A stretch of DNA of 64,000 bases, from positions 172,633,978-172,697,977 of the forward strand of contig CM070876.1 of assembly GCA_036365515.1 (NCBI GenBank), read 5' to 3'. Shown piece after piece: positions 23,549 through 35,458 of the stretch. This DNA is from Torymus aiolomorphi. Lineage: Eukaryota; Arthropoda; Insecta; Hymenoptera; Torymidae. The translations under genes and the position numbers were made by a program. Within the stretch, counting starts at the first letter, position 1. Each line of letters opens with the position of its first letter. The notes beneath the pieces are model-generated. The model had not been told where the DNA came from. It worked only from the letters and a program-made list of their open reading frames with translations, and searched no databases.

Positions 23549-26500
23549 TTACAGGACTTTGTAGCGTCCGCGCGAGGCTGTGTGCGTGCCCGACGCTTGT
23601 AGCTTGATGAGTTCCTCCTTGATGAGCCTCGACACCTCGGCTTTGGCCTTGCTGACTGCGAGCTCGCTCGTCGACTCGATGGCCAGGTAGAGCTTGCGCT
23701 CGCCCTCGGGTGGCGCCTTACCCGTCACAATGTACGTGCCACGCACCGTTAGCCCAGCCTCGGAGTACTCGGAGATCTGGGCCAATGCCTCCTTGCTCGT
23801 CACGCGCCAACGGGCCTGCTGGGGGAAGTCGTTGATCTCCAGCTCCTCCTCGTACTTGCGGAACGTCTGCTCGCCCTGCTCGCCCTCGCCCTCGATCAGA
23901 TCCTCCTCACGCGGCTGGTAGTTGAGCTTCGTGTTGAGTTTAGCCGCCAGTTGCTCGGCTACTGTCTTTGCCTGCAGGGATTAAACGTATTTAATGAATA
24001 AGAAGTTTGATTTTAAATCAATATAAAATAAAATAATCGAGTACTTCAAATTTAAATTAAAAAAAAAAAAAAACTAAAAATCTCACCGTAATCAAGTTGG
24101 TCGGTCCAGCTCCCTTCAGTATAGCCTCGGCGACCTGTTGCGTCGCACCCTTGGCCTCGGCGCCCAAGTTCTTCGCCGTATTAATCTTGGATGCAAGCTT
24201 CTTCGCGAGCTCGAGTTTCTCAGTGGCACTGGGCACCGGTGCTCCAGGCACAGTAGTAAGGCCAGCTGAGGCAGCCGCGGACTTGGGCAACTCGTGGATG
24301 ATCTTCTTGGCTTGGAGCATGGTCTCGATCTGCTGATCAATGTCGTTCTCAATGTCTTCGTCGTCCGAATCTTGCAGACCGAGAGCCGCCTTCTGGAACT
24401 TCTTCTTCTCATTGGCCAGCGCTGCCTCGGACTCGTCGAACTTGTAACCTTTGCCGCTGAAACCACCACCCGCGTGGACCTTCTTTCCTTCGGCTTCTTG
24501 GCGGTTCTTGTAATTCTCCCAGAGCTGACGCAAGGATTCGGGTACGGGAACACCAGCGAGCTCGTGCGCGCGAACTATATCGCCAGAGTAGCGCTCCTGC
24601 TCCGGCGTTATGAACGTGTACGCGTAACTGAAAAAGGTGAATATTCAATTAAAACAATGTTAATTATTTGGTATTGCATATTGTTCTACTTTGGATAAAT
24701 TATCTTCTTACCCCTTATTTCCTGCACGGCCAGTCCTTCCACACCTGTGGACGTAATCCTCGTAGTGGTTCGGACAGTCATAATTGATAACGAGCACAAG
24801 ACTCTTCACATCCAAGCCTCTTGCGGCGACGGATGTCGCAACCAAGAGTTTCACTCTGCCGGCTTTGAAGTCCATTATAGTCGAGTCTCGGTCGCACTGG
24901 TCAATGCCACCGTGTAAAGACATGCACAAGTACGACGCCTTCATAAGATCCTTCAGTAAAGTATCAGCATTTTCCTGTTTGTCAACAAAAATAATAGTCG
25001 AGCCCTTGTCCTGATAATGGCCGAGAATCTCTAACAGCTTCAGGAATTTCTGGTCATCATCCAGCACTACTACGTGCTGCTCGACTTCCTTGCACACGAC
25101 AGAGCGACCGCCTACCTGCACCTCCACGGGTTTCGTGAGGATTCGTCGGGCCAGCGCTTCCATTTGTCGGGGGAACGTGGCACTGAACAGCACAGTTTGA
25201 CGATCCGGTCGCACATTCTCCATGATTCGCATGACCTGGGGCTCGAAACCCATGTCGAACATTCGGTCTGCCTCGTCCAGCACGACGTAAGTCACTCGCC
25301 TCAGATTCGTCACTCTACCGTTGTTCGCAGCCAACATGTCGATCATCCTACCGGGAGTGCATACGATAATCTCCGCGCCTCGTTTAAGTTCCGCGATCTG
25401 TTCGGAGATGCCGGTACCACCGTAAACACACACGTGCGAAAGACCTAAGCTCTTGGTGAACCTCTTCGAGTCCTTACCAATCTGCATGCAGAGCTCACGC
25501 GTTGGAGTCATTATCAGAGCTATGGGGCCGTCTCCATCGGCCAGCGGTGGCTGGTCAAGGATGTGTCGGAACATGGGCAGCAGGAAGGCGAGAGTCTTAC
25601 CGCTACCGGTTTTTGCAATACCAATCAGATCACGACCAGACATTATTGCGGGAATCGCCTGGCACTGAATAGGCGTCGGTTTCTCGTAGCCGAGCTTCCT
25701 CAAAACGTCGAGCTCTTTTTTCGATACACCACACTGGGCCCAGGATTTAATTGGTTTAGGGCAATTCTTGCCCTTTACTCGAATGCCCTCTAATTCTTCT
25801 TTGTAAATGTCTACCTCGTCTCCTGTCATACGTGCTGAAATGAAGGAAGTAAGATTAAAATACAAATCACAAAGGGAAGTTTAACAGTGTAGGTCAGATT
25901 TGAAAATATTATAATTGATAATTGTTTGATAAAATTCATGTATACTCACCAATTTCAGGAACTTCGCGGTAGAATGCTTTCCTAAATGTTATGTATTCAG
26001 TTGTACTGTGATCAACTTTAGCCAATTCACGTTTTTGTTTGTTGGCAATGCCAGCAGCTGTTTCATGAAGGTTTTCTCCTTCTTCTTCGCTTGAATATTC
26101 CAGACCATCCTGATTTTGTTCAATGAGTTCACCTTTGTGTTTCTGAACTTTGTTCTTTGCCACACCCGTGACAATAACAACACCACCAGATTGTCCTGAA
26201 TTATGTGTACCTGTAACACAACAGGTATACATTATTGTTTTGATCTAATGTTTTAAAAAATATTGGATAGCTGTACGATATTAATGTTCTGTAATAGGTA
26301 ATTACCTGGTTTTACTGGTTTAGTGTCAATCTTATTTACTTTCCTAACTTCTTCTTGTACTTCTGCCATAAAAGCATCTAATGGATCAATTTCTTCTTCA
26401 TCCTCTTTTTTAGGCTCTTCTATTTTCTCTTCATCTTCTTCTTCTTCTTTTATTTCTTCAGTAGTATCTTTATTTAAAATAATAGGAGGAGTCTCTTCAT

Positions 26501-27826
26501 CACTGTCATTCTCTAAAGACCACTTTTTCGCAGCTGGTAACTGTAGATTTGCTAACATAGATGACTTTCCATCCTTCTTTGTTGCTTCTTGCTCTTTCTT
26601 TTTTCTTTCAGCTCTCCACCTTTCGATTCTTTCTCTTCTTTTTTGCATCTCCAATTCCAACCGTTTTTGTTCCTCTTCCTAATATAAAGTTTAAACGTAT
26701 TAATGTAAAAACATTGTCTAATGTCGATAAATCAAATAGTTTTAAAAATTAGTTAAATTTTTACCTTATCTAGTTTTGTATGGTCAAAAGGAAGTTCTTC
26801 ACTTTCAACCTTATCCTTTTCTTTGCGTTCTCGAGATCTGGATCTGTTGGATCGTTCTTTACCTGAGCGAGAAGATTTTGAGCCTGTAAGACGCTTTTCT
26901 TTACTGTCTCCACTAGTATACCGAAAACAATCAACGTTAATTTATTTAACTATTAATTATAGTTCATGATTTGTATCATATTCAAAAGCTTGTGTTGTAA
27001 AATACTTTACTAATACATCTTACATTGTGCATCATATAACATTTAAAAACTTGTGTTGCAAAATAACATAAATTTGAATTTATGGTGTAAAAAAAATAAC
27101 ATAAAAATTGAAAATTAAATTATAGTATGGCATCATGAAAACAAATCAATAATAAAAGCTTTTGTTAAAATAAAGATTAGTACGAATAATGAAAATGATA
27201 TAATTTGACACTTCAGTAACAAACTAACTTTATAATAAATAACCATAAATTTCTTACCGTTTCCTATCTCTATCACGCTCCCTGTCCCTATCTGTCCTTT
27301 CTCTTCTTTCAGGCCTTTCCCTTTCCTTTTCTCTCGAGCGACTGCGCCTTTCACGATGTCTGGTGGTCTTATCCCTCTCCCTGTCTCGATCTCTACTTCT
27401 TGAACGTCTCCTCTTCTTATCTGGAGAATTTGAACGAGACCTTGACCGAGACCGAGATCTTCTTCTGTGATGTCTCTCCCTAGATTAAAGGATAAATATT
27501 ATAATTAATAACAAAAACATTCATTTCTGTTAATAATAAATACAATAATAAAGAAAATTTAATTGAGCTAGATGATATAACTCAAAATGTTTGATAGCAA
27601 GATTACTAAAGTACAGTCACAATTTCAATATTATAATAATACAAACAATTATGAATTATAAATGTTCTTTGGAACATGTATTAAACAATACAATATCTTA
27701 ACCATTTTCCAAAAATAGGCACTTGATAAGCACAGTTTATGTCTACACGTAAGAATAGCGTTGCAAACATAACCTCGACGATTTTCATACTTGAAGAAAC
27801 AATACTTACTTTTCACTCCGAACCAT
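23549..27826 (-). CDS. DDX46/Prp5-type DEAD-box RNA helicase, complete
   Basis: Nuclear ATP-dependent RNA helicase that remodels U2 snRNP and proofreads branch-site pairing in pre-spliceosome assembly. Exons: 27826-27810, 27479-27258, 26912-26765, 26678-26306, 26210-25950, 25834-24712, 24627-24087, 23971-23549. The total is 3108 nt, 1035 residues, all phases closing; human DDX46 is about 1030. An RS/RD-rich N-terminus covers about residues 6-130. A charged Glu/Lys region follows, with the conserved DPLDAFM segment and the EYSSEEE acidic motif. The helicase core holds the Q-motif (YEKPTPIQ, 390-397), Walker A (AKTGSGKT, 414-421), DEAD (527-530), SAT (558-560) and HRCGRTGR (703-710). The C-terminal domain ends GRYKVL like vertebrate orthologues. 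The first coding exon is only 17 nt (MVRSE plus two bases). The start was chosen because it joins the RS domain in phase. No defect is visible. Confidence 0.97.
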
Positions 27827-28457
27827 TTTGAAGAACTGCTTTCTTAATTACGAATAGTTAGCAATGATCAGAGACAAACCATTTCTTACTTTGTAACTAT
27901 TTTCAATAAATAATAATCCAAAAATAAATAGATACACGCGCGTACACACGCACTTGTGTTCGCAAAGCGTAATCTAATTCTGAATTCAGACTTCCAGTAG
28001 GCATTCAATTCATTGAGGCCCCTGACACATAAGCGCGTACGCACGCCACACGCGTATCACGTATGCACCCGAATGCACGTGCACCTGCACACATCTCATG
28101 CGGGCGTACGCGCTCGCTTCTCATTGGTCGTCGAAGGCCTGAGCTCACTCCCAACCAATGAGAGAAGCGAACGCACGTGCCCACACGAGATGTCTGCACT
28201 TTCGCGTGCATACGTGCTTATGTGTCAGGGGCCTCAGTGTACACACTAATATAATACACCAGGGAATATAGAATATATTATTAAATGATAATATATTCTA
28301 TATTATCTGGATACACTCTGTGTCTGTCGCACGTACACGGTAGGGTAGGTAGGTACATATGCCGGGTACCTACCGGCGGGACGGCCTTTTCATGCATTCG
28401 TCATTCAATGAATAAGAATTCGCCAATAGGAAGAGTTTTAGAGAAACGACGTACTAA
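27827..28457. other. DDX46 upstream region with hairpin elements
   Basis: This should contain the DDX46 promoter and 5' untranslated sequence. I see no obvious TATA box close to the start. The interval is largely occupied by a 223-bp hairpin element at 28014-28236 and a smaller AT hairpin at 28258-28309 (CCAG...ATATTCTATATTATCTGG). Beyond that the retrotransposon begins at 28458. Confidence 0.5.
28014..28236. mobile_element. 223-bp hairpin MITE upstream of DDX46
   Basis: Perfect 21-bp terminal inverted repeats (beginning TGAGGCCCCTGACACATAAG) and a GC-rich interior that is itself mostly mirror-symmetric, for example TCTCATTGGT versus ACCAATGAGA. It lies about 190 bp upstream of the DDX46 start codon. 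No clear target duplication was found, so the family is unassigned. Confidence 0.65.
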
Positions 28458-29933
28458 TGTTACGACCCGAGTCGGGCTCGGCGAGCAGAAAGGCGTTTCT
28501 GCAATGGTCGCCAAGTTGACCAGTCGGAACGTGGAATTCGTTTGCTCAATTAAGCGCTAAAGCGCATGGAGTTGCAGGAAAGTTGAAATAAAATTCGAAC
28601 TCGAGAGAATAAACTTTAACTTGAATTTATTGAATTAATTCAGAACTTTGTTAATTTTGACAACCAATGAACTTTAGAACCGTGACTCTATACAATTCAA
28701 TGATTATTTAAAGCTTCTGGGCGCAACATGCACAATGTGCAGCAGAGTACCAAAAATGTTGATAACGACCCAGGTTAAAGCTACGAAGCGTCTCATGTGC
28801 TCGATAGCGACTGACCCTGGCGGCTCGGGGCTCTTCTTTTATACCCCTGACGCGGACCTCAGGCCGTTGACAAGGATCCTAGGAGAAACGCTATTGGTCG
28901 GCAGCTTCAGGTTGGTAGTGGGAGGCAGTATGGTGTAGAGGCTGTAGGGCGCCAGGTTGCCTCAGAAGCCTTCTCCCACTCCTAAGTGGGGGAGTGGCGA
29001 TGGAGGGGCCCTAGACCAGAAAACAGGGTCGAGAGCGATGAGCAGCGAGCGACGGACCGCATCCCCCAGTGGCGTGGGACGCCGCTAGTCTGTGATTGGC
29101 TGTTGACGATGGCTCGGGCCGTTAGGTTGTTGCGCGACTGCGCCATAGTTCTGGGAATTGTTTGTCTCTCGTCGGGTAACCGTTGGCACTAATGGATTCT
29201 GAGAACTGTTTACGCATTCCTAGCCTGTCCGTTAATCCTTTCCTTAGCCTAATGGATTCCAAGAAGTGTTTACGCATTCTTGGTTCGACCGTTGATGCAT
29301 TCCTGAAACTCTTGACCTTGAAGTGGATTAAGTTTCCTCGAGCCCTTCGCTAATTGATTCTCGGAAACGTTCACTTCTTTTGTTTGTCCTTGAATTGTTT
29401 CTCGAGCTGCTGGTTGTCCTTGGGAATTTCTGTAACAGAGCTTCTTCATACCTGAGCGAGCTTCCCTAATTAATTATTATTACGCCTGCCGTTATTTATC
29501 AAATCGCTAATTATTATGACGCAATTACTATTTATCGTCCCAATAGTTATTAATTTAATCGCAGATTACTACCGTTTATTTAGTTTTATTGCTAATCTCA
29601 ATTTGTTCGTTAGCGCGTTGGCCTTGCCATTGATAGTTTAATTATACGGGCGCAATTACTAATTGTTGAAGGTAACTAGTTAATAAATCCATTATCGCTT
29701 GTTTATCATCGATGCCTATTCGAGTTATTGTTTATAACTCGGTTAATTAACTAATTAATATATAGATCCTACTATTGGAATTTTAGATCGAGATTGTTAT
29801 GGGAACGCATTCAATTATTATTATTTAATTTATCATTTTATTTAACTTTTATCAGAGATCAATATTTAAGGTTCTATTGTAGAATTGCCTTTATGTGTTG
29901 CACGACTCGTTTACGCAAACGCAGTTCATAACA
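28458..29933 (-). repeat. 3' LTR of the retrotransposon (left copy)
   Basis: 1476 bp, differing from 35459-36934 at only a handful of bases by eye (near 28804, 28974, 29137, 29178 and 29909), about 99.7% identity. It ends in TG...CA on the plus strand. Confidence 0.93.
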
Positions 29934-29950
29934 GTCCCCCCCTTCTTTTA
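29934..29950 (-). other. Polypurine tract
   Basis: On the minus strand TAAAAGAAGGGGGGGAC abuts the 3' LTR, the expected place for plus-strand priming of an LTR element. Confidence 0.8.
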
Positions 29951-30531
29951 AAACACGAACCTATGGTTCGAGCTTTTCTTCACGCGACGAAAAAGGGCGG
30001 GTTTAATAATTATGTTTGAGGGTGAATCTACAATAAAACGCGGGTTTAAGTTAAATAATTATATTTAAGGGTGAATCCTTTAATAAGAAATTTCGGGTTT
30101 TAAGTGTAAATTTCAACAAATAATTTTAATTTTTAAGGGTGAATTTTATTATGGAGAGCGGTTATTTACTCATTTATTCACGGATTTTCTTTTAAATAAT
30201 TTAATTTTTCAGGGTGAAAGGAGCCCCTGCCATCGCTCCCTTCTGTGAGATGCTACCTATGGCTCGCCGGGACTCATCCTGATACAATGTATCAGGAGTA
30301 CTTCCGGTTTTCCATCTCCAGGGCAAAAAGGAACAAACATTCAGTTCTTTAACCTTAAGGCGAGCCCTGGCCATCTCTCCTATAACCCTTATTATTTTAT
30401 CATTTATTAATTTAATTACAAATAGGATACATGAAATTACAATTAGATCGCACGTGGAATATATAAAAATATAAATATCGCAATAAGGTAACATATCAAA
30501 TATCGTATAAAGAAGTAAACAATGAATAAAT
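29951..30531. other. Non-coding 3' region of the retrotransposon
   Basis: About 580 bp between the integrase stop and the polypurine tract. It contains diverged repeats of a phrase like TTTAAGGGTGAAT (30070-30200). I see no envelope-like or other open frame. Confidence 0.5.
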
Positions 30532-31280
30532 TTAGTTAGGTCGTAAACACGCGTGTTTTAATTTATCTACATGGACTATTTTGGTTTTATTATTTCCTAA
30601 ATCTATTTTTGCGTTTCTATCGCCTATTAATTCAGTTATTTTATATCGGCCCGCGTATTGTTCGTCGAATTTCCCTACTTGTGGTTCTTTTAATAAATAT
30701 ACTTCTTCTCCGACTTTAAAATCTTTTGTATTTAATTTCTGATCATAATATCGCTTTGATCGTTCTTTCGCTTCTAGTAATCGCGCTGTCGCCATTTTTT
30801 GAGTATCATTCAATTTAAGTATTAATTCATCTAAATACATCTCATACGTTTTCTCAACAGTTCGTGACTCGAATTCCGAGGGCAACCGCGCCTTTTGTCC
30901 GAAAATTAATTCATGGGGAGTGAAACCGTGCGCTGAGTGGATCGATGTATTATACGAGAACATAGCCATCTTAATCCAGGTATCCCAATCGGTCTTATCT
31001 GTATACATTTTTAAATATTCAACCAACGAGTGATGACTTCTTTCTAATGAACCCATGGTTTGCGGATGGAAGGAGGTAGATCGCAATTGTTTAATTTTAA
31101 ATATTTTTGCCACTTTCTGCATTAAACTACTCTGAAAATTACTACCCTGATCGGTTTTTATGGCTTCGGGACAACCAAACCTAGTAATGAAATCGTGGAC
31201 TAACGCGGTGGCAACCATCTCAGCGGTCATATCAGAAATAGGAAGGGCGTCAGAATACTTAGTTAGGTTGCACTGGAGGG
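30532..31280 (-). pseudogene. Integrase core and C-terminal fragment
   Basis: Frame after a frameshift at the (TA) run near 31285-31300. It contains catalytic-core features (KTDQGSNF with the second catalytic Asp, then SLERSHHSLVEY with the catalytic Glu) and a C-terminal region (FKVGEEVYLL) typical of Ty3/gypsy integrases. The first catalytic Asp (MDIVGP) is in the preceding frame at about 31335, so a complete integrase is not encoded in one frame. Confidence 0.85.
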
Positions 31281-32795
31281 TTAATATATATATTTATTCC
31301 CGGCTACTGTTACAGGTAAGGGCCCCACAATATCCATCTCTAAAATCTCAAATGCTTTACTAGGGGTTGTAGTAATTCTCATGGGCTGCCTTGTTTTCAC
31401 GCGTACTAATTTCTTTTTCTGGCATTCTGCGCACGTTCTAACATATTCTGAAACATCTTCTTTAATTCCGGGCCAGAAATATCGCTCGCGGACGCGGTGG
31501 TAAGTTTTAGCAACACCCTTGTGACCCCCTATCGCTGAGTCATGGGCTTCACTTACAATTTTCAATCTATCGTTGGGAGGAGGAATAATTACTTCGCCCG
31601 TACAAATTGTTAATTTAGGTATCGCTGTTTTCCAACGCGCCCGTAGGGCAATTTCGATAGGTAACCAATGGTTCTTCTCCAACCCGTCTCCAAATTTCAA
31701 GATGCTAACCGAATTTACATTTTCCTCAATCATTGCGATTCGGAGGGAATCTAAACATTGAACTATTATGGCCGCGGTAGCTATCTCGTTTGAATTTTCC
31801 TTTATAAATAATGAATATATAAATTTTCCATTAGATAAATTTGTCTGTACTACCGCGCCTATACCAATGGGTTCTGTCTTTAATTTTTCAATATTTATCA
31901 TTTCTAAGTCTGCTAACTGTTGGCAAATAGGGGTACTTATTTCGCAATCTACCGACATAAAATGCGCGACATTATCTTTTCTCATTAGAAGTTGGTCCCG
32001 GGAGTATTCGACGGAAGTTATGACTAGGACCTGATCTATTCTATTCGCGATAGGCGGAGTCAGGTTTAGGTTGGGTTGGTTTTTGTGTATCGTGTTTGTT
32101 AAGGATGGTGTTGTGTGGTCCATTGAGGACGGTGTTTTTTGTATCGGATCGTCCACATAGGACTGTGTGCTGTTGTCCACATAGGACTGTGTGTTGTTGT
32201 CCACATAGGACGGTGTGTTATTGTCCACATAGGACGGTGTGTTGTTGTCCACATAGGACTGTGTGCTGTTGTCCACATAGGACTGTGTGTTGTTGTCCAC
32301 ATAGGACGGTGTGTTGTTGTCCACATAGGACTGTGTGCTGTTGTCCACATAGGACTGTGTGTTGTTGTCCACATAGGACGGTGTGTTATTGTCCACATAG
32401 GACGGTGTGTTGTTGTCCACATAGGACTGTGTGCTGTTGTCCACATAGGACTGTGTGTTGTTGTCCACATAGGACTGTGTGTTGTTGTCCACATAGGACG
32501 GTGTGTTAGGGGATTCACTTGCGACAGCAGAAGACCGAATCTCATAGGTTTTTATTTCAAGTGTTTCATTTTCTAATTCATCCCCAGAATCGTCGGATAC
32601 ACTGTTAAGGTTATCTGTCACTGGTTCTTGGAGATCAACCTCCCCTTGAACCCTTGTCTGCGTCCTTTCAACCCTATTTTCGCCTGACGGGATTTCTTGA
32701 TAGGAATTTTCCTGTAGGTCCCCGGCTCTATCATTCCCAACGTGTGTGGAAGTCCTTCGCTCCAGGAACACATAGCCCCCGAGCCCCCAGCACAC
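31281..32795 (-). pseudogene. Integrase N-terminal part preceded by a repeat-rich linker
   Basis: The C-terminal part of this frame is the integrase zinc-binding domain: H...H in HDSAIGGHKGVAKTYHRV and C..C in TCAECQKKK. It is followed by the start of the core (LEMDIVGPLP). Ahead of it lies a long linker holding 15 copies of an eight-residue repeat (PSYVDNNT/QSYVDNST). The frame ends at a two-base expansion in a (TA) run near 31290, which separates it from the rest of integrase. A second frameshift near 32740-32780 separates it from the RNase H frame upstream. Confidence 0.85.
32145..32505 (-). repeat. 24-bp minisatellite, 15 copies, in the pol linker
   Basis: Fifteen tandem 24-bp units (GTCCACATAGGACTGTGTG... 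on the plus strand) keep the integrase frame open and encode SYVDNNT(P/Q)-type octapeptides. Unit variants (CTG/CGG, GCTG/GTTG/GTTA) repeat in a higher-order pattern, indicating amplification of blocks of several units. Confidence 0.9.
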
Positions 32796-33747
32796 GTGAG
32801 AGCTTCGGTTGTACTCCTCGTGACTGGTGTACAGTTGCCTGACAGGGTTTCTTGATGGGAATTTTCCCGTAGGCCCCCGGCGTTCTCTTCGACACGTGTG
32901 AGAGTACTTCGACCTGGCGGGATTTCTTGATAGGAATTTTCCTGTAGGTCCCCGACCCCCTCAACACGCGCGAAGGCATCGGCCACCTTGCTTGTGGCCG
33001 GTGGACTCCTAACACTAACTATCCCATTTTTCAGGGCTTCGGCCGCGATATCCACGTCCGGGCTACCTACTCTATTCTCCTCTCTCTGGAGAGCATCAGC
33101 CACGACCTTTACAACCGGTGGTCCCCTACAGCTACCTCGGTCATGATATACGATGACCGCTGCCTCTTCCATTGAAGAGACAGTGCTAAGTCCATCAGTC
33201 TGTCCGTCAGTGTTTATTGGTCTATCGTCTTGTCTGGTCGGGGTATAGGAATGATAGATGTTTTCTGATCCTTTGGAATCTTGTCCCTTATGACCTGATT
33301 CAGCATGATTAATTAGGAATAATTTTTCGATATTAATTTCTGGGAACAATTCCTCTGGATCAGAGTCAACGGGATCGGTGGGTATTGGAAGAGTCGGTAT
33401 AGGGTTTCTGGACAGTGCATCCGCGTTCATGTTTATTTTTCCCGGTTTATGAATAATGTCATAGTCATATTCCCTTAACAAAATTTTCCAACGTCCCACT
33501 TTTCCGATTGGATCTCTTAATTTATTTAGCCATAATAGTGGTCTATGATCGGTCACTAATGTAAATTTCCGGCCATAGAGATACGGTCTAAACTGCATTA
33601 CTGCGTGCATTACAGCTAGTAATTCCTTCTCCGTGGTTGTGTATCTTAGTTCTGCGCTAACTAGAGCTCTTGACGTGTAGGCAATTGGGAGATCCCTTCC
33701 TATCGGGCCCTGACTCAAGACACCACCCAAAGCATAATCGGATGAGG
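32618..33747 (-). pseudogene. RNase H domain remnant and linker
   Basis: The frame begins abruptly at SSDYALGGVLSQG, just after the expected first catalytic Asp of RNase H. It continues through TTTEKELLAVMHAV (Glu), LVTDHRPLLWL (Asp) and the conserved NMNADALSRNP end. The linker that follows contains three copies of a 14-residue phrase like GDLQENSYQEIPPG, the last out of frame. Two in-frame stops lie directly upstream, and no reverse transcriptase sequence is present. Confidence 0.85.
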
Positions 33748-33817
33748 ATTACTAATGTGAAGTTGCTGCTATGGGTAATTAGTAATAGACGGATAATTAA
33801 TATTCGGCGGACAATTA

Positions 33818-34203
33818 CACTGAGAAAAAAAAGACGTTTGCACTGTAAACCATATTGCATAACAAAACTGGATATTATTGCCTTAACTATTATTTTTTTA
33901 AAATGAACGATAATATGTTAATAATAAATATATTCGTATAATTCAAACGATTAAACAGTTATAGCAACTCAATTATTGCACATTTAACTAAATTTTCAAT
34001 AGAGTTTACCATCTATTCAGTATAATATAATCTTTCCATTCGAAGCCTTTTGATTTCAAAATTTACAATACAGCATCCAAATCATATTTATAGCTATCTT
34101 TATCATAATTTTTATTGTTTGTATCACTATGAAATACAGATGTAGCCAAATACCACCATACTTTATGGTACTCTTATGTGAAAATACAATATTTTTCTCA
34201 GTG
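33818..34203. mobile_element. 386-bp MITE nested in the retrotransposon
   Basis: Terminal inverted repeats CACTGAGAAAAA at 33818 and TTTTTCTCAGTG ending at 34203, flanked on both sides by TA (33816-33817 and 34204-34205). AT-rich interior without a transposase. Consistent with a Tc1/mariner-type non-autonomous element. Confidence 0.75.
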
Positions 34204-34361
34204 TAGCGTTTGGCGCGTAATTAATATTTCGCGGATAGTTATCCCGAAGTTGCCTCCTACACAATATCACGAGAAACCGAATTACCCCGATTACCGAGTG
34301 AAAACGTTCGTCGCGATCTCATCAGTTCCCGGTGTGGTTCTCTATCACTATTTCCGCTTAA

Positions 34362-34849
34362 GGAGGTTCTCCCGGTACGTCACTAGTCAAAATGAGCGCA
34401 CTTTTTATATACGAAGTATATTGCACTAAAGACACTGCATGGATGAACTTTCACGAAATACCGATTATTCATTCAAATTTTACAATTTTATTCAGCCTTA
34501 TTGTCAATTAAGAGTTCTATACAGACGATAATTTGACTCATTTTTGAGGTTAAATGTACGTTATTTGTATTCAACATAATTTTGTTATAAGGCAGCGTCT
34601 CAATGCTCGTCATAATTTCATTATTTACTACAAAAATATGAATAGAATCTCAATTTTTAATGGTTTTTAATACACAAATAAGTACCAGGAAATCGCGACT
34701 TCCCATAAAAGTCCATGTTAATCAGCAAAAAACGAAAACATTATTATCTTAATTTCTAGCCTCTCTAATCTTCTGAAAATTTATATGAGTATCTGTATAC
34801 GAAATTTCACACGTATCTTAATTTTATTTCTATTACTGGTAGAACCTCC
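34362..34849. mobile_element. 488-bp TTAA-flanked element nested in the retrotransposon
   Basis: GGAGGTTCT at 34362 is mirrored by AGAACCTCC ending at 34849, with TTAA directly outside both (34358-34361 and 34850-34853), as in piggyBac-type insertions. The interior includes a block (34690-34800) resembling 11930-12070, so it belongs to a dispersed family. The inverted repeat is short, so family assignment is tentative. Confidence 0.5.
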
Positions 34850-34853
34850 TTAA

Positions 34854-35458
34854 ATCTAACATTTCCGACAACACCGGCGCGTGCAAAAGATTAGAAACTA
34901 ATTCCTTATTCGTGTTTACTATTATCAATCTTCACTAACCGATATGGAACCGGAAGGTATTCTACCGTTATTATACATATTTACGCGCTCGCTCGCTCAG
35001 GATACTTAGCTCTAATTTTCCCCGATGATCTCAGTGCTTCAGGTAGGAGCTGGTGACTCGTAACGGGCGCTGGGGACTCGTGACAGGTGCTTGTGACAGG
35101 TGACAGGTGTCGTAGATGAAGTCGAGAGCTGATATGGGCGTTCCATACTGTATGATCGTCGTCTAGGTGTTGACCTTGAAGTTCCGTCGGTGATATTGTT
35201 TTGGTATCTTCAGTCAGATGTGTTGTTGGTGTTGGTTCTCGTGTTTGGTGGAATTCTGTTTGCCTCGTTGATTGGATGGGGCTCGATTTCCTTTTGCTGC
35301 CGTGGACCCAAATCTCCAATCACACGTTCCGGCATTCGCCCGTGATCCAGGGGAAACCACGGCTCAAAAACCCTGGATAGAACGTGATCCTTGAATTCCT
35401 CTGATGGCGTCTCTTCTTTCACAACTCCTTGAGCAATCCCACCGCTGTCACCAAAAAT
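34854..35458. other. Retrotransposon leader region
   Basis: Sequence directly inside the 5' LTR. On the minus strand it begins with a primer-binding-like TGGTGACAGCGGTGGG (about 35440-35455) and runs into weak open frames (35515-35210, 35319-34981) that show no capsid or zinc-knuckle motif. The capsid gene is either too degraded to recognise or deleted. Confidence 0.5.

Noticed and set aside
28735..29192. Open frames repeated at 35736-36193
   Set aside because: Duplicate frames lie within the two LTRs of the retrotransposon and have no known domain.
32096..32576. Plus-strand Cys/His-rich frames reading CCPHRTV or VHIGLCAV repeats
   Set aside because: Antisense readings of the 24-bp pol minisatellite, open because the unit has no stop in those frames.
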